The notes under the pieces were generated by a model, which saw nothing but the letters and a program-made list of their open reading frames with translations, had not been told where the DNA came from and did no database searches. Positions 7,680 through 17,334 of a DNA stretch of 64,000 nucleotides are shown here, in pieces. Origin of the DNA: an uncultured Oscillospiraceae bacterium (GTDB taxonomy: Bacteria > Bacillota > Clostridia > Oscillospirales > Ruminococcaceae); NCBI GenBank assembly GCA_934466475.1, contig CAKSLI010000003.1, forward strand, positions 139,943 through 203,942, read 5' to 3'. The stretch's first letter is position 1. Each line of letters begins with the position of its first letter. The position numbers were made by a program, and so were the translations under genes.

Positions 7680-9701
7680 TTATTTCAGCCTGAATCTTCC
7701 CACAAGACCCTTGAGCGTTTCCGCCTGACCGGACAGCTCCTCGGAAGCCGCCGCGCTTTCCTCGGCGGTGGCGGAGTTGGACTGCACCACGCCTGAGATC
7801 CTGTTTATGTCCGAGCTGATCTTCCCGACCATATCCCGCTGGCGTCCGCAGGATTCCGTGATCTCGTCCACTATGCGCTTCACGGACAGCGTGTACTCGC
7901 TGAGCGTCTTCATTGCTTCGGCGGTCTGACCGGTGATCTCTGCGCCGTTGTTCGCCGCACTGACCGAGCTCTCTATCAGCCTTGTCGTGTCGCCCACTGC
8001 CTCGGAGGATTTCCCTGCAAGCGTGCGCACCTCGTCAGCAACTACCGCGAAGCCCTTGCCCGCCGCTCCTGCCCTCGCCGCCTCTATCGCGGCATTGAGC
8101 GCAAGTATATTCGTCTGGAACGCGATATCCTCGATAGTCCCGATTATATCGCCGATTTTTCCGGAGGTGTCGCTGATATCGCCCATCGCGCCTGTAAGCG
8201 TCTGCATTTTCCGGTTGACTTCCTCAACAAAGCGGGAGGTCTTTTCCATGAGCTCCCGGGCTTTCTCGCAGTTGTCGGCGTTAGCCTGCACCTGCTTCTC
8301 GATATTGTCGAGGCTCTTTGCCAGCTCCTCAATGGAGGCGCTCTGCTCTGCCGCCCCCTGCGAAAGCGTGAGGGCGCCTGACGCCACCTGTCCCGAACCG
8401 GAGCTTACCTGGTCTGCCACGTTGTAGATCTCCGATATTACCTCGGACAGCTGGTCCCTTATCTCCGAGAGGCTCTCTGCAAGCTGCGAGAAATCTCCCG
8501 TGTAGTATTGGATGTTCTCCCTGGTGTCCACCGCGAGATTCTCAGCCGCGAGCTCCCGGAGAATACGCGCCACGTCATCGGTCGCGTTTTTCAGCGAGGC
8601 GCTCATATCAACCACGGCTGTGGCAATAGTGCCGACCTCGTCCGGGCTTCTGACAAGATCCTCTACCTCCCTTGCGGAATCAAGGTCTATCTTCTCCAGC
8701 TTTGCGGCGGCTTTCTCAACGCGCTTCAGCGGAAGCATGAGGTTATGCACCACCAGATATACCCACAGCGTCAGGACTGCCATGCTGATCAGGCAGATGA
8801 TTATAAGCTGTATCCTCATGGAATATACGGACGACATTACCTCTGACGACTTGTCCGCAAGCACGAACGCCCAGCCCTGGTTCTCCATGAATGTATACGC
8901 CGCGGTGTACTCTCTGCCGTCCTTATAGGTTATGGAGCCTGAACCCTCGCCGTCCCTTACTCTGCTTATGATCTCGTTCATGTACGGCTCATCCGCAATA
9001 GTGGTTATCTTCTCCGGATCAGGGCTGAAGATATATTCGCCGGTGCTGACGTTTATAAGGTAATAAACCGCATTGTCTATCCCGGTCAGCGGAAGCTGGT
9101 TCAGCTTTTCAACAAGCCCGCTGGTGTAAATCCCAATGCCGCCGAGACCAATCGGATCGCCGTTGTCATCGGTCACCTTGCTGTACATGGAGATTATCTG
9201 CTCCCCGGAAGCCGGCGAGATGATTATGCCCGCGTTATATACGCCGCCGGAATCCAGCGCGTCATGCAGCTTACCGAGGCTGTCCGCGTCAGACCGCGTT
9301 ACCTTTCCGATGACCTGCGGATTCGTATGCGTCCGCACCATAGTGTCCCAGGTGCTGGCGTAAATGCCCTCCAGGCTGTCTATGTCCTTGCTGAAGCTCT
9401 CGGTGTATTTCTGGGCTGCCGCCGCCTTATCCGCGTTGCCGGGTTCTTCAAGCAGGTCGTATATCTGTTCCGCCTTTAGGTAGGCGGTCAGCCTGTCCTC
9501 AGTCGACTGTATGTAATTGCTGATTGTCTCAGACCTGTCCTTTGCCGAAGTCTGAAGGCTGTTTACGGCGCTCTCCCGCGCAGCGGAGGACGTCATCATA
9601 TTCACGAACACGAAAAGCAGCGAGAATACTATCAGCTGTATGACGAACAGAGTAACCGTGATCCTAAAATCAAGCCTGAATCTTTTAACTTGTTTTTCCA
9701 T
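7680..9701 (-). CDS. Methyl-accepting chemotaxis protein
   Basis: 673 residues from ATG 9701 (GGAG 6 nt before it; an in-frame TTG at 9713 is less likely). Layout: short cytoplasmic start, transmembrane segment about 12-36, an extracellular sensor of roughly 260 residues with dCache-like features ([40 protein letters not shown]), second transmembrane segment ([19 protein letters not shown]), HAMP ([13 protein letters not shown]), then a long coiled-coil signalling domain with the hairpin tip [21 protein letters not shown] and [19 protein letters not shown]. It should control CheA and hence motility or another output. No che or fla genes are in the window. The ligand is unknown. Confidence 0.95.
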   Translation of the reverse strand: MEKQVKRFRLDFRITVTLFVIQLIVFSLLFVFVNMMTSSAARESAVNSLQTSAKDRSETISNYIQSTEDRLTAYLKAEQIYDLLEEPGNADKAAAAQKYTESFSKDIDSLEGIYASTWDTMVRTHTNPQVIGKVTRSDADSLGKLHDALDSGGVYNAGIIISPASGEQIISMYSKVTDDNGDPIGLGGIGIYTSGLVEKLNQLPLTGIDNAVYYLINVSTGEYIFSPDPEKITTIADEPYMNEIISRVRDGEGSGSITYKDGREYTAAYTFMENQGWAFVLADKSSEVMSSVYSMRIQLIIICLISMAVLTLWVYLVVHNLMLPLKRVEKAAAKLEKIDLDSAREVEDLVRSPDEVGTIATAVVDMSASLKNATDDVARILRELAAENLAVDTRENIQYYTGDFSQLAESLSEIRDQLSEVISEIYNVADQVSSGSGQVASGALTLSQGAAEQSASIEELAKSLDNIEKQVQANADNCEKARELMEKTSRFVEEVNRKMQTLTGAMGDISDTSGKIGDIIGTIEDIAFQTNILALNAAIEAARAGAAGKGFAVVADEVRTLAGKSSEAVGDTTRLIESSVSAANNGAEITGQTAEAMKTLSEYTLSVKRIVDEITESCGRQRDMVGKISSDINRISGVVQSNSATAEESAAASEELSGQAETLKGLVGRFRLK

Positions 9702-10007
9702 ATAATTCTCCAATATCCAGAATCAGATGTCTTCTGTTCTGTCCGGCAAGCATCTTTCCGGCGCCAACGCCTGCCGGCACACATGGAATCCGCCTCCGGC
9801 AGACGTATATGCAGGGCATTTGTCAGACATAAATGCTATGCGTTTATTATATACCAAAACTTCTGAAAAGTCAATCTGTTTTTCGACTTTTTCTGCCGCG
9901 ATACGCAAACACCAGAACTGATGTCACCGCATAAAAGCTGGCTTTGACGACAATAATCAGCAAAGCCATGAAACTGTAAGAATATTCCTGGGATAAATCG
10001 ATGATCC
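9702..10007. other. Intergenic region, promoter only
   Basis: 306 bp between the chemoreceptor and the acetyltransferase. Apart from the chemoreceptor promoter at 9846-9874 I see no gene, repeat or stable RNA in it. Confidence 0.6.
9846..9874 (-). promoter_or_regulatory. Sigma-A promoter for the chemoreceptor gene
   Basis: TTGACT, 17-bp spacer, TATAAT on the minus strand, giving a leader of about 140 nt before ATG 9701. It looks like a vegetative promoter, not a motility sigma-D site. Confidence 0.7.
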
Positions 10008-10619
10008 TCAGAACAGTTCAGGGTGATTCTCAAGGGAATCCGCTTCCGTAATAGCGCGTATAACTTTGCACGGCACACCTGCCGCCAGGGAATTCGGCGG
10101 AATATCACGAGTTACCACGCTTCCCGCGCCGATAACGCAGCCCTCGCCGATCGTCACGCCGCCGCAGACGGTGACATTTCCGGCAATCCAGCAGTTATTT
10201 CCGATGGTGATCGGCTTCGCGTATTCCTTATCAGTAAAGGTCCCATCGGGCTTGGCGTACTGATTTCTGTCCTGCCAGCGCAGCGGGTGCATCGGGGTCA
10301 GCAGGGATACATTCGGTCCCATGAATACGTTGTCTCCGATATTCACCGGACAACAGTCCACGCAGGTGAAATTGAAATTGGCATAGGAATTGATTCCTAT
10401 CGTTGTCAGAAAACCATAGTCGAACTGGACAGGCCCCTGCAAATAAAATGAGCTTCCGTTGATTCCGAGCTTTTTCAGAATCTCTCCGCGCTTTTCGTCC
10501 GTTTCGGGGAGCGCGTTATATTCCATGCTCAGCTTGTGAGCGTTTGCCCTGAGCGCGGCAAGCTCCTTATCGGAAGGGTCGTATATCTTTCCGGCGATCA
10601 TCTTTTCCTCTTCAGTCAT
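10008..10619 (-). CDS. Sugar O-acetyltransferase (maltose/galactoside acetyltransferase type)
   Basis: 203 residues. The N-terminal Mac domain (MIAGKIYDPSDKELAALRANAHKL) is followed by left-handed beta-helix hexapeptide repeats. FNFTCVDCCPVNIGDNVFMGPNVSLLTPMHPL holds the catalytic histidine region of the LacA/Maa family, and CVIGAGSVVTRDIPPNSLAAGVPCKVIR is the standard end. These trimeric enzymes move acetyl from acetyl-CoA to the 6-hydroxyl of sugars and are thought to detoxify non-metabolisable ones. AGGAG lies 8 nt before ATG 10619. Single gene with its own promoter. Confidence 0.94.
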   Translation of the reverse strand: MTEEEKMIAGKIYDPSDKELAALRANAHKLSMEYNALPETDEKRGEILKKLGINGSSFYLQGPVQFDYGFLTTIGINSYANFNFTCVDCCPVNIGDNVFMGPNVSLLTPMHPLRWQDRNQYAKPDGTFTDKEYAKPITIGNNCWIAGNVTVCGGVTIGEGCVIGAGSVVTRDIPPNSLAAGVPCKVIRAITEADSLENHPELF

Positions 10620-10651
10620 TCTTATCGCTCCTTTCCTGACGAATCAGACTG

Positions 10652-10680
10652 ATTATATCATAGTATTTATGCTTTGTCAA
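10652..10680 (-). promoter_or_regulatory. Near-consensus sigma-A promoter for the acetyltransferase gene
   Basis: TTGACA, 17-bp spacer, TGA-TATAAT on the minus strand: both hexamers are perfect and the -10 is extended. It ends 32 bp before the ATG. Confidence 0.8.
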
Positions 10681-10748
10681 GAACTGATTCATTGCCGACA
10701 GGGGCTCATACTTTTTTTCTCACCAGGACTTCACGCCCTGAAGCTTAT

Positions 10749-10978
10749 GGTCACCTCTAAAAACCTTGTTTGAGTGAAAATGTGTATAGCACACCGCATG
10801 CTTCTTTCAACGAGCGAAATTTCTGATGCGACGGCGTCCATGCCGTCGCCCGGTTATTTCGCTCTGCAACATCGTGTTGCACCTCCTCGTAAGGCATACA
10901 GCCTTACTTCGTCGGCTTTCATCGCATTCGGCGCACTCTACCCATTTTCACTTTTCAAACCGGTTTTTAGAGGCTCCC
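10749..10978. mobile_element. MITE family 1, copy 1 (230 bp)
   Basis: Terminal repeats GGTCACCTCTAAAAACC and GGTTTTTAGAGGCTCCC flanked by the 4-bp duplication TTAT (10745-10748, 10979-10982). The inside is a string of short palindromes (GACGGC-GCCGTC, TGCAACA-TGTTGCA, GTAAGGC-GCCTTAC) and holds no credible gene. It is nearly identical to the copy at 60495. A transposase must act in trans; none is in the window. Confidence 0.9.
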
Positions 10979-11123
10979 TTATGTAATTTACTGAGTATAA
11001 AGTGAAGTTCAAAACCTGCTATGCCCTGATACCCTATTTATCCTTTTTCGGGCATTTCCGGAGCCCATATATCAAAAGCCGTGCACTTTTGCGCAATGAT
11101 TTGGTAAAATGATAAAAAAACAC

Positions 11124-11152
11124 TTGCATTAAATTGCGAAAAGTGCTATAAT
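11124..11152 (+). promoter_or_regulatory. Sigma-A promoter for the PHP-metF operon
   Basis: TTGCAT, 17-bp spacer, TGC-TATAAT. An imperfect palindrome (AACACTTGCATT and TTGCGAAAAGTGC, about 11121-11146) covers the -35 and spacer and could be an operator. The leader of about 80 nt contains a small AGCCGG-TTCT-CCGGCT hairpin. Confidence 0.7.
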
Positions 11153-11237
11153 ATTTAATAGCGTATGTGCAAATAATGCAGGCAAGAACGTCCCCGACAG
11201 CCGGTTCTCCGGCTTCAAATACAGACGAGGTGACTTA

Positions 11238-12086
11238 ATGAAAGCAGATCTACATTGCCACACAACTATTTCCGATGGCTCGCTCGGCATTTCCGATGTG
11301 ATCCGTCAGGCGGACAGGAACGATGTCCGCTGCCTTGCCATAACCGATCATGACAGCCTCGCTTCGCTGTCGCGCTCTGCGGTTCTCGGCAAGCGATACA
11401 ACGTGAACGTTATCCCCGCCGTAGAGTTCTCCGCGTTCGACAGCGAGCGCAGGAAAAAGGTGCACATCCTGTGCTACATGCCCGCAAAGCCGGATCGTCT
11501 CGAGGGGCTGTGCCTGCGCACCTCTACCGGAAGAATGGATCTGGGCAAGCGCATGGCGGTCAAGGTGCTGGATAAGTACCCTATCACCCTGGAGAGCATT
11601 CTGCGCTACTCCGCCGGGAGCAAGGCGATATACAAGTGCCACATAATGCACGCACTCATGGACTACGGCTACACCACCGAGCTTTACGGCGATGTGTACG
11701 ACTCCATTTTTGACGTGAAGGACGGAATATGCGCAGAGGAGGTCGCCTCAGAGGCTGATTTCTACCCGGACGTTCACTTCGTGACAACGCTGATACGCGC
11801 GTCGGGCGGTATATCCGTCATGGCACACCCGAAGGTATACGACAGCACCGCCCTGCTTGAGGAGCTCGCCGCAAAGCACGAGATAGACGGCGTTGAGGTA
11901 TGGCATCAGAGCGCCGACCCGGACTACCAGAAGGACCTGCTCTCGATTGCAGAAGCCAACGGTCTGCTGACCACCGGAGGTTCGGATTTCCACGGATTCT
12001 ACAACCACTACGCGATACAGATAGGCTCCAACCTCACGCCGGAGCCTGTTCTCAGCAAAATAGTCAATCATAAGGGCAAAGCCTGA
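11238..12086 (+). CDS. PHP domain phosphoesterase
   Basis: 282 residues with the polymerase-and-histidinol-phosphatase fold: DLHCHTTISDG (residues 4-14), AITDHDS (34-40), a VMAHPK block near 195 and GSDFHG near 250. These bind two or three metals. Members of this YciV/RNase AM-like group act on small nucleotides (3',5'-bisphosphates) or on 5' ends of short RNA; which applies here is open. GAGGTGA precedes ATG 11238. It is the first gene of a five-gene plus-strand operon and lies 26 bp before the malic enzyme. Confidence 0.87.
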   Translation: MKADLHCHTTISDGSLGISDVIRQADRNDVRCLAITDHDSLASLSRSAVLGKRYNVNVIPAVEFSAFDSERRKKVHILCYMPAKPDRLEGLCLRTSTGRMDLGKRMAVKVLDKYPITLESILRYSAGSKAIYKCHIMHALMDYGYTTELYGDVYDSIFDVKDGICAEEVASEADFYPDVHFVTTLIRASGGISVMAHPKVYDSTALLEELAAKHEIDGVEVWHQSADPDYQKDLLSIAEANGLLTTGGSDFHGFYNHYAIQIGSNLTPEPVLSKIVNHKGKA

Positions 12087-12112
12087 AATAATACATAAAG
12101 AAGGACAAAAGC

Positions 12113-13279
12113 ATGGATATCAAAGAAAAAGCACTCCAGAAGCACTATGAATGGGGTGGAAAGCTCGAAGTGGTTCCCCGCGCAAAGATAGAGACCCGCG
12201 AGGATCTGTCCCTTGCGTACACTCCCGGCGTTGCGCAGCCCTGCCTTGAGATCGCAAAGGATCCTGAGCTTTCCTACAAGCTCACCCGCCGCAGCAACCT
12301 CGTTGCCGTGATCACGGACGGCACCGCAGTACTCGGTCTCGGCGACATCGGCGGTCTTGCGGGAATGCCCGTAATGGAGGGCAAGTGCTGCCTGTTCAAG
12401 GAATTCGGCGGCGTTGACGCGTTCCCTCTCTGCATAAAGAGCAAGGACACGGACGAGATAGTCCGCACCATTGAGCTCATCTCCGACAGCTTCGGCGGAA
12501 TAAACCTCGAGGACATCTCCGCTCCCCGCTGCTTCGAGATAGAGGCAAAGCTGAAGGAAAGGCTCGATATCCCTGTTTTCCATGACGACCAGCACGGCAC
12601 CGCGATCGTTGTCGGCGCCGCAATGATCAACGCGATAAAGCTCGCCGGAAAGAAGCTCTCCGACATCACGGTAGTTATCAACGGCGCAGGCTCCGCGGGA
12701 ATCGCAATCGGAAAGTTCCTGCTGAAGCTCGGCGTTGGCAATCTCATAATGGTCGATCTCTGCGGAATAATCAACCGCGATGACCACTACGACAATCCCG
12801 CCCACGCGGAAATAGCGAAGCTCACAAACAAGAACAACGTCAAGGGAAATCTCGCGGACGCCCTTAAAGGCGCTGACGCATTCGTGGGCGTCTCCAAGCC
12901 GAACCTCGTAACTCCTGAGATGGTGAAGTCCATGGCTGACAAGCCCGTGCTCTTCCCGATGGCGAACCCCGAGCCGGAGATCACCTACGACCTCGCAAAG
13001 CAGAGCGGCGCATACATCGTTGGCACCGGCAGAAGCGACTTCCCGAACCAGATAAACAACGTCCTGGTATTTCCCGGCATCTTCAAGGGAGCGCTCAAGG
13101 TGCGCGCAAAGGCTATCACAGAGGAAATGAAGCTCGCAGCGGCTTACGCTATCGCAGGTCTTGTAACGGACGACAAGCTGTCCACCGATTACATTATCCC
13201 GAGCGCACTGGACAAGTCCGTGGCTCAGGCAGTGGCTGACGCGGTTGCAGACGAGTGGCTCAGATCCGGCAACAAATAA
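12113..13279 (+). CDS. NAD(P)-dependent malic enzyme (oxaloacetate-decarboxylating)
   Basis: 388 residues, the short bacterial form without a phosphotransacetylase tail. It converts malate to pyruvate and CO2 with reduction of NAD(P). Visible motifs: AYTPGVAQPCLEIA, VITDGTAVLGLGDIGGLAGMPVMEGK, DDQHGTAIV, the Rossmann loop GAGSAGIAIG and MANPEPEITYDLAK. AAGGACAAAAGC precedes the ATG. Its place in an operon with folate and methionine genes has no obvious metabolic reason. Confidence 0.96.
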   Translation: MDIKEKALQKHYEWGGKLEVVPRAKIETREDLSLAYTPGVAQPCLEIAKDPELSYKLTRRSNLVAVITDGTAVLGLGDIGGLAGMPVMEGKCCLFKEFGGVDAFPLCIKSKDTDEIVRTIELISDSFGGINLEDISAPRCFEIEAKLKERLDIPVFHDDQHGTAIVVGAAMINAIKLAGKKLSDITVVINGAGSAGIAIGKFLLKLGVGNLIMVDLCGIINRDDHYDNPAHAEIAKLTNKNNVKGNLADALKGADAFVGVSKPNLVTPEMVKSMADKPVLFPMANPEPEITYDLAKQSGAYIVGTGRSDFPNQINNVLVFPGIFKGALKVRAKAITEEMKLAAAYAIAGLVTDDKLSTDYIIPSALDKSVAQAVADAVADEWLRSGNK

Positions 13280-13291
13280 GGAGGTACAAAC

Positions 13292-13543
13292 ATGACTTTT
13301 GAATATATTCCCCGCGGCGTATGCTCGCGCAAAATGGTTTTTGAAATCGAGGACGGAGTTATCAAGTCGCTTGAAGTCATCGGCGGCTGCAACGGCAACC
13401 TCAAGGGAATTTCCTCCCTTGTCAGCGGGATGAAGGCCGAGGACGTCATCGCCCGCCTGGAGGGGATCACCTGCGGAAGCAAGCCCACATCATGTCCTGC
13501 GCAGATCGCAGAGGCTCTCAAAAAGTATCTTTCTGAAAACTAA
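13292..13543 (+). CDS. TSCPD domain protein (TIGR03905 type)
   Basis: 83 residues. It starts TFEYIPRGVCSRKM and ends in the TSCPD motif region, here CGSKPTSCPAQIAEAL, with a GGCNGNLKG loop between. The TSCPD module also occurs at the C-terminus of some vitamin B12-dependent ribonucleotide reductases; as a stand-alone protein its function is unknown. Several cysteines (CSRK, GGCNG, TCGSKPTSC) hint at metal or redox binding. GGAGG is well placed before the ATG. Confidence 0.85.
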   Translation: MTFEYIPRGVCSRKMVFEIEDGVIKSLEVIGGCNGNLKGISSLVSGMKAEDVIARLEGITCGSKPTSCPAQIAEALKKYLSEN

Positions 13544-13558
13544 AGGGATCTACACAAT

Positions 13559-14431
13559 ATGAAAATACCTGAACTATTCAAGCCCGGCAGAACCGTTTTC
13601 TCTTTCGAGGTTTTCCCTCCGAAAAAGGACAACGACGTTTCTGTCATCTACGACACACTTGACCAGCTCGGTGATCTCCACCCGGATTTCATCAGCGTGA
13701 CCTATGGAGCGGGCGGCAGCGCCGCAGGCGCCTCCACCACCGACCTTGTATGCCGGATAAAGGAACACTGCCATACCGAGTCCATAGCTCACCTTACCTG
13801 CGTGAACTCCACTCACGCCGACATTGACGAAAAAATCCAGGAATTCAGGGAGCGCGGCATTGAAAACGTGCTCGCACTCCGCGGCGACATAAATCCGAAT
13901 ATCCCGCCAAAGCACGAATTCCTCCACGCAAGCGATCTTATCGAGTACATGAAGCCGCGCTCCGACCTGTCATTCTCGGGCGGCTGCTACCCGGAGGTAC
14001 ACCCCGAGGCTGCAAGCGCCGTTGACGATATCATCAACCTGAAAAAGAAAGTGGACGCCGGCGCTTCCCACCTGATTTCACAGCTGTTCTTCGACAACAG
14101 CTCCTTTATCAGCTTCCTGGAGAAAGCCCGCATTGCCGGGATAACAGTGCCGATAGAAGCCGGGATCATGCCCTGCGTGAACGCAAAGCAGATCCAGAGA
14201 ATGGTGACGATGTGCGGCGCCAGCCTCCCGCTGAAGTTCACGAAGATGATAAACCGCTACGGCGATAATCCGGAGGCAATGCGCGACGCTGGCATCGCAT
14301 ACGCGGTAGACCAGATAATCGACCTGGTTGCCCAGGGAGTAGACGGCATTCATCTCTACACGATGAACAACCCCTATATTGCCAGAAAAATCAGTGAAAG
14401 CATAGAAAAGGTGATACGCTGTGACAACTGA
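13559..14431 (+). CDS. metF: Methylenetetrahydrofolate reductase
   Basis: 290 residues, normal for MetF. It reduces 5,10-methylene-THF to 5-methyl-THF, the methyl donor for methionine synthase. The FAD TIM-barrel motifs are present: FSFEVFPPK, DFISVTYGAGGS, HLTCVN, NVLALRGD, SGGCYPEVHPEA and ISQLFFDN. The RBS is weak (AAAGGGATC). Its 3' end overlaps the next gene by 11 nt, and that gene encodes the MetH reactivation domain, which supports a role in B12-dependent methionine synthesis; metH itself is not in the window. Confidence 0.96.
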   Translation: MKIPELFKPGRTVFSFEVFPPKKDNDVSVIYDTLDQLGDLHPDFISVTYGAGGSAAGASTTDLVCRIKEHCHTESIAHLTCVNSTHADIDEKIQEFRERGIENVLALRGDINPNIPPKHEFLHASDLIEYMKPRSDLSFSGGCYPEVHPEAASAVDDIINLKKKVDAGASHLISQLFFDNSSFISFLEKARIAGITVPIEAGIMPCVNAKQIQRMVTMCGASLPLKFTKMINRYGDNPEAMRDAGIAYAVDQIIDLVAQGVDGIHLYTMNNPYIARKISESIEKVIRCDN

Positions 14432-15089
14432 AATTACCCGAATCAACAGAGCAGAAGCGCTGCGCTACATGGGATATACCGAGGAACCTGACTCCCGTAT
14501 CAGCGCGGTTATAGACGAATGCGAGCAGGAGCTCCTGAAAGAAGCGCGCCCTCAGTTCGTCTGGAGAGTCTTCAACATCATGCGCAACGAACATGAGCTT
14601 TACCTCTCCGACTGCGATTTTCCGCTGGAAGGCAAGGATATCGCAGAACATCTGCGGGGCTGCGACAAGGCGGCGATAGTGTGCTCCACGCTCTCCTCGG
14701 ATACCGACAGATTCCTGAAGAAGCTGGACGTTTCCGACTCGATGAAGGCACTGATCTCTGACGCACTGGCAAACGCCCTGATAGAGCAGGTCAACGAAAA
14801 CGCCCGCCAGGATATCCTCGCGAATATGCCCGGATACTCCACGACCTGGTGCTACGGCGCAGGCTACGGGGATTTCCCGCTCGACTGCGCGCCTATGCTC
14901 ATCGCCTCCGTGGACGCTGTAAGGAAAATAGGCGTTTGCTGCACGGCTACCAAAATGCTCACCCCGCGCAAGACTATAATCGGCGTGATAGGTCTTTTCC
15001 GCGGAGAGCTGGACAAAAAGCGCAAGAGCTGCGAGGACTGCAATGCAAAGGACACCTGCAAGTTCCGCGCTTACGGCACCCGCTGCTGA
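14421..15089 (+). CDS. Stand-alone methionine synthase activation domain protein
   Basis: 222 residues starting at GTG 14421 (AAGGTGAT 5 nt before it). It corresponds to the C-terminal AdoMet-binding activation domain of MetH, which remethylates cob(II)alamin during reactivation. Supporting motifs: EALRYMGY at the start, MPGYSTTWCYGAGYGDFPLDC (the family RxxxGYG-like cofactor region), MLTPRKTIIGVIG and a Cys-rich end CEDCNAKDTC. In many clostridia MetH lacks this domain and it is supplied as a separate protein next to metF, as here. The Cys cluster at the end may bind metal. Confidence 0.88.
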   Translation: MTTEITRINRAEALRYMGYTEEPDSRISAVIDECEQELLKEARPQFVWRVFNIMRNEHELYLSDCDFPLEGKDIAEHLRGCDKAAIVCSTLSSDTDRFLKKLDVSDSMKALISDALANALIEQVNENARQDILANMPGYSTTWCYGAGYGDFPLDCAPMLIASVDAVRKIGVCCTATKMLTPRKTIIGVIGLFRGELDKKRKSCEDCNAKDTCKFRAYGTRC

Positions 15090-15114
15090 GATGACATACA
15101 TCTGAATTTAAATC

Positions 15115-15298
15115 GGTAACCTCTAAAAACCGGGACACGAGCAGATTTCGTACATGACTTATATCAGATGCTAGGCGTCAAACCGCAGCGTTTTCGCGAA
15201 GCGATAATGCGTTTACTGTATGTATTTCAAGGTTTGACAACGAAGCAGATGATATAAGTCATAGAAATCTGCCGTGAAGGAGGTTTTTAGAGGTTACC
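15115..15298. mobile_element. MITE family 1, divergent long-hairpin member (184 bp)
   Basis: Perfect 17-bp terminal repeats GGTAACCTCTAAAAACC and GGTTTTTAGAGGTTACC, flanked by AATC on both sides (15111-15114, 15299-15302). The interior is one long imperfect hairpin (GCAGATTTCGTACATGACTT with a matching arm near 15255-15273), quite unlike the interior of the other copies. It lies just downstream of the operon and before its terminator. Confidence 0.9.
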
Positions 15299-15302
15299 AA
15301 TC

Positions 15303-15352
15303 ATCAGCGCCGACACCTGTTATAGTGCCGACGCTGATATTTTGTTATTTTT
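15303..15352 (+). terminator. Intrinsic terminator of the PHP-metF operon
   Basis: ATCAGCG and CGCTGAT with an inner CCGACAC and GTGCCG pairing, followed by ATTTTGTTATTTTT. The MITE is inserted between the last stop codon and this terminator. Confidence 0.75.
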
Positions 15353-15367
15353 ATTGGAATAAACCTA

Positions 15368-15396
15368 TTGACAAATACTAGAAGCAATGATATAAT
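15368..15396 (+). promoter_or_regulatory. Sigma-A promoter for the TetR gene at 15509
   Basis: TTGACA, 17-bp spacer, TGA-TATAAT: perfect hexamers and an extended -10. Confidence 0.8.
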
Positions 15397-15508
15397 GAAT
15401 TGTACTCAGAAATGCACACATTGTTTCTGAATTGCTCAGGCAGGCTGAACTGCCGCAGATATCCGGTAAAGGCTGAGATCAGCTTACTGACAAAAGAGGA
15501 GCCCCGTT

Positions 15509-16162
15509 ATGCCGCCAAAACCCAAATTTACAAGAGAAGAGATCATTGCTTCCGCTGTGGAACTGGTCAGCAAGGAAGGTATTGATCACCTCACCACACG
15601 AAACCTCGGTGAATGGATGGGCAGTTCCGCCCGCCCGATCTTTACCGTATTCAACAGTATGGACGAGGTAGTGAGCGAAGTCCGCGCTGCTGCAACGGAG
15701 CGCTTCAACAGCTACATCCGCGAGATCGCAAATTTCACGCCCGCCTTCAAGGAAGCCGGAATACGCATGGTAAGGTTCGCCATACGCGAGCCGAAGCTGT
15801 TCCACCTCATATTTATGACTGAAACAAACCCGAATGAGAATCCGGGGTCATTCTTTGGCAGCCTGGGTGATTACGAGCCGCTGTGCATCGAAGTTATCCA
15901 GCGCGATTACAACCTGACGCAGGAGCAGGCAGCCGTGCTTTTCCAGCACATGTGGACCTATACATACGGCATAAGCGCGCTGTGCGCAACGCACATGTGC
16001 ATGTTCCCGGAAAACGAGATCGCAAACCGGCTGGGAACTGAATTCCTGGCAATCACCTCGCTTATCAAATCCGGAAATATGTATACGACTACCCCCGCGC
16101 CCGTCCCCGGAAACAACCCCGAAAATCTGAAAACAAACGACATCCTCGCAGGATTAAAGTAA
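15509..16162 (+). CDS. TetR/AcrR family transcriptional regulator
   Basis: 217 residues. The N-terminal HTH reads FTREEIIASAVELVSKEG, then LTTRNLGEWMGSSARPIFTVF, a standard TetR DNA-binding domain. The C-terminal part (about 70-190) is the helical ligand-binding region, close to the TetR_C group found in gut clostridia. It stands alone, with no divergent or adjacent transporter, so the target is unknown. GAGGAGCCCC precedes the ATG. A bidirectional terminator follows. Confidence 0.9.
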   Translation: MPPKPKFTREEIIASAVELVSKEGIDHLTTRNLGEWMGSSARPIFTVFNSMDEVVSEVRAAATERFNSYIREIANFTPAFKEAGIRMVRFAIREPKLFHLIFMTETNPNENPGSFFGSLGDYEPLCIEVIQRDYNLTQEQAAVLFQHMWTYTYGISALCATHMCMFPENEIANRLGTEFLAITSLIKSGNMYTTTPAPVPGNNPENLKTNDILAGLK

Positions 16163-16168
16163 AAACTG

Positions 16169-16197
16169 AAGCCTCCGCATTGAACGCGGAGGCTTTT
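16169..16197. terminator. Bidirectional terminator between the TetR gene and sigA2
   Basis: GCCTCCGC-ATTGAAC-GCGGAGGC with TTTT after it on the plus strand and TTCAGTTTTT on the minus strand. It serves both converging genes. Confidence 0.8.
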
Positions 16198-16202
16198 GTG
16201 TT

Positions 16203-17276
16203 TTATTCCAGGAACATTCTGAGGTTCTTGCTGCGCGACTGCTGGCGGAGCTTTCTCAGCGCCTTTGCTTCTATCTGGCGGATACGCTCGCGGGTAACAT
16301 TGAACTGCCTGCCGACTTCCTCGAGAGTGTGCGCCCTGTCGCTGCCTACTCCGTAACGGAATTTCAGCACATCGCGTTCACGCTCGGGAAGCGTATCAAG
16401 CGCCTTGTTCAGCTCGTCCTTGAACACCGACTGCATCGCGCTGTCGATAGGCGCGGGAGCGTCCTCGTCCGGAATAAAGTCCCCGAGGTAGCTGTCCTCT
16501 TCCTCGCCGACAGGCGCCTCCAGGGAGACCGGATCCTGCGCTATGCGTATGACCTCGCGGACGCGCTCCGGAGTCATGTTGAGCTCCTGTGCGACTTCCT
16601 CGACAGTGGGCTCATGGCCGTTCTTGTGGAGGAGCTGGTTCTGCGCTTTCTTGACCTTGGTGATGGTTTCAACCATGTGTACGGGTATGCGGATGGTTCT
16701 CGCCTGATCCGCGATAGCGCGGGAGATCGACTGTCTTATCCACCATGTAGCATAGGTCGAGAACTTATAGCCCTTTGTATGGTCGAACTTCTCGACAGCC
16801 TTTATCAGACCGATATAACCCTCCTGGATAAGATCCAGGAACGGCATTCCGCGTCCCACAAAGTGCTTGGCAATGCTCACTACGAGCCTAAGATTGGCTT
16901 CGATCAGGCGGTTGCGCGCCTCCTGGTCGCCGGCGCTTATCCTCTCGGCAAGCTGTATCTCTTCTTCCGTTGTCAGCAGCGGGATCTTTCCTATCTCTTT
17001 CAGGTGTATCTTTACCGGGTCGTCCGCTGCGATGCCCTCCGCCGAATAATCGCCGTCATCATCTCCTGTGGACACGTCAAGCGCCGTATCCAGGTCGCCG
17101 GGGGTTATATCGTCAACTATCTCTATATTGTTGCTTTCAAGGTCGTCATACAGCTTGTTGATCTGATCGGCGTCAATGTCCATTTCCTCAATGGCGTCGG
17201 TGATCTCCTTAGTCGTAAGGCGGCCGTTCTGTTTTCCGTGATTGAGAAGCTCTCCGATCACTTTTTCGTTGCTCAT
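16203..17276 (-). CDS. RpoD-type sigma factor, second (divergent) paralogue
   Basis: 357 residues from ATG 17276 (AAAGGAAA before it; the longer frame to 17342 has no RBS). It has region 1.1 ([20 protein letters not shown]), 1.2 ([18 protein letters not shown]), 2.1-2.4 ([43 protein letters not shown]), 3 and 4.2 ([27 protein letters not shown]). It directly follows the other rpoD gene with a 58-bp gap. Compared with that copy it has [21 protein letters not shown] instead of [20 protein letters not shown] and extra residues before region 1.2, so it is the more derived. It probably shares core -10/-35 recognition; a special role is inference. Confidence 0.92.
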   Translation of the reverse strand: MSNEKVIGELLNHGKQNGRLTTKEITDAIEEMDIDADQINKLYDDLESNNIEIVDDITPGDLDTALDVSTGDDDGDYSAEGIAADDPVKIHLKEIGKIPLLTTEEEIQLAERISAGDQEARNRLIEANLRLVVSIAKHFVGRGMPFLDLIQEGYIGLIKAVEKFDHTKGYKFSTYATWWIRQSISRAIADQARTIRIPVHMVETITKVKKAQNQLLHKNGHEPTVEEVAQELNMTPERVREVIRIAQDPVSLEAPVGEEEDSYLGDFIPDEDAPAPIDSAMQSVFKDELNKALDTLPERERDVLKFRYGVGSDRAHTLEEVGRQFNVTRERIRQIEAKALRKLRQQSRSKNLRMFLE

Positions 17277-17334
17277 TCTGTGTTTCCTTTCCTCCGGTGA
17301 ACACGAGGGTTCTGGGTGCCTTATGTATAGCTGA

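Noticed and set aside
10774..10986. Plus-strand frame MKMCIAHRM... and its near twin at 60520-60726
   Set aside because: Both lie wholly in MITE copies and have no coding features.
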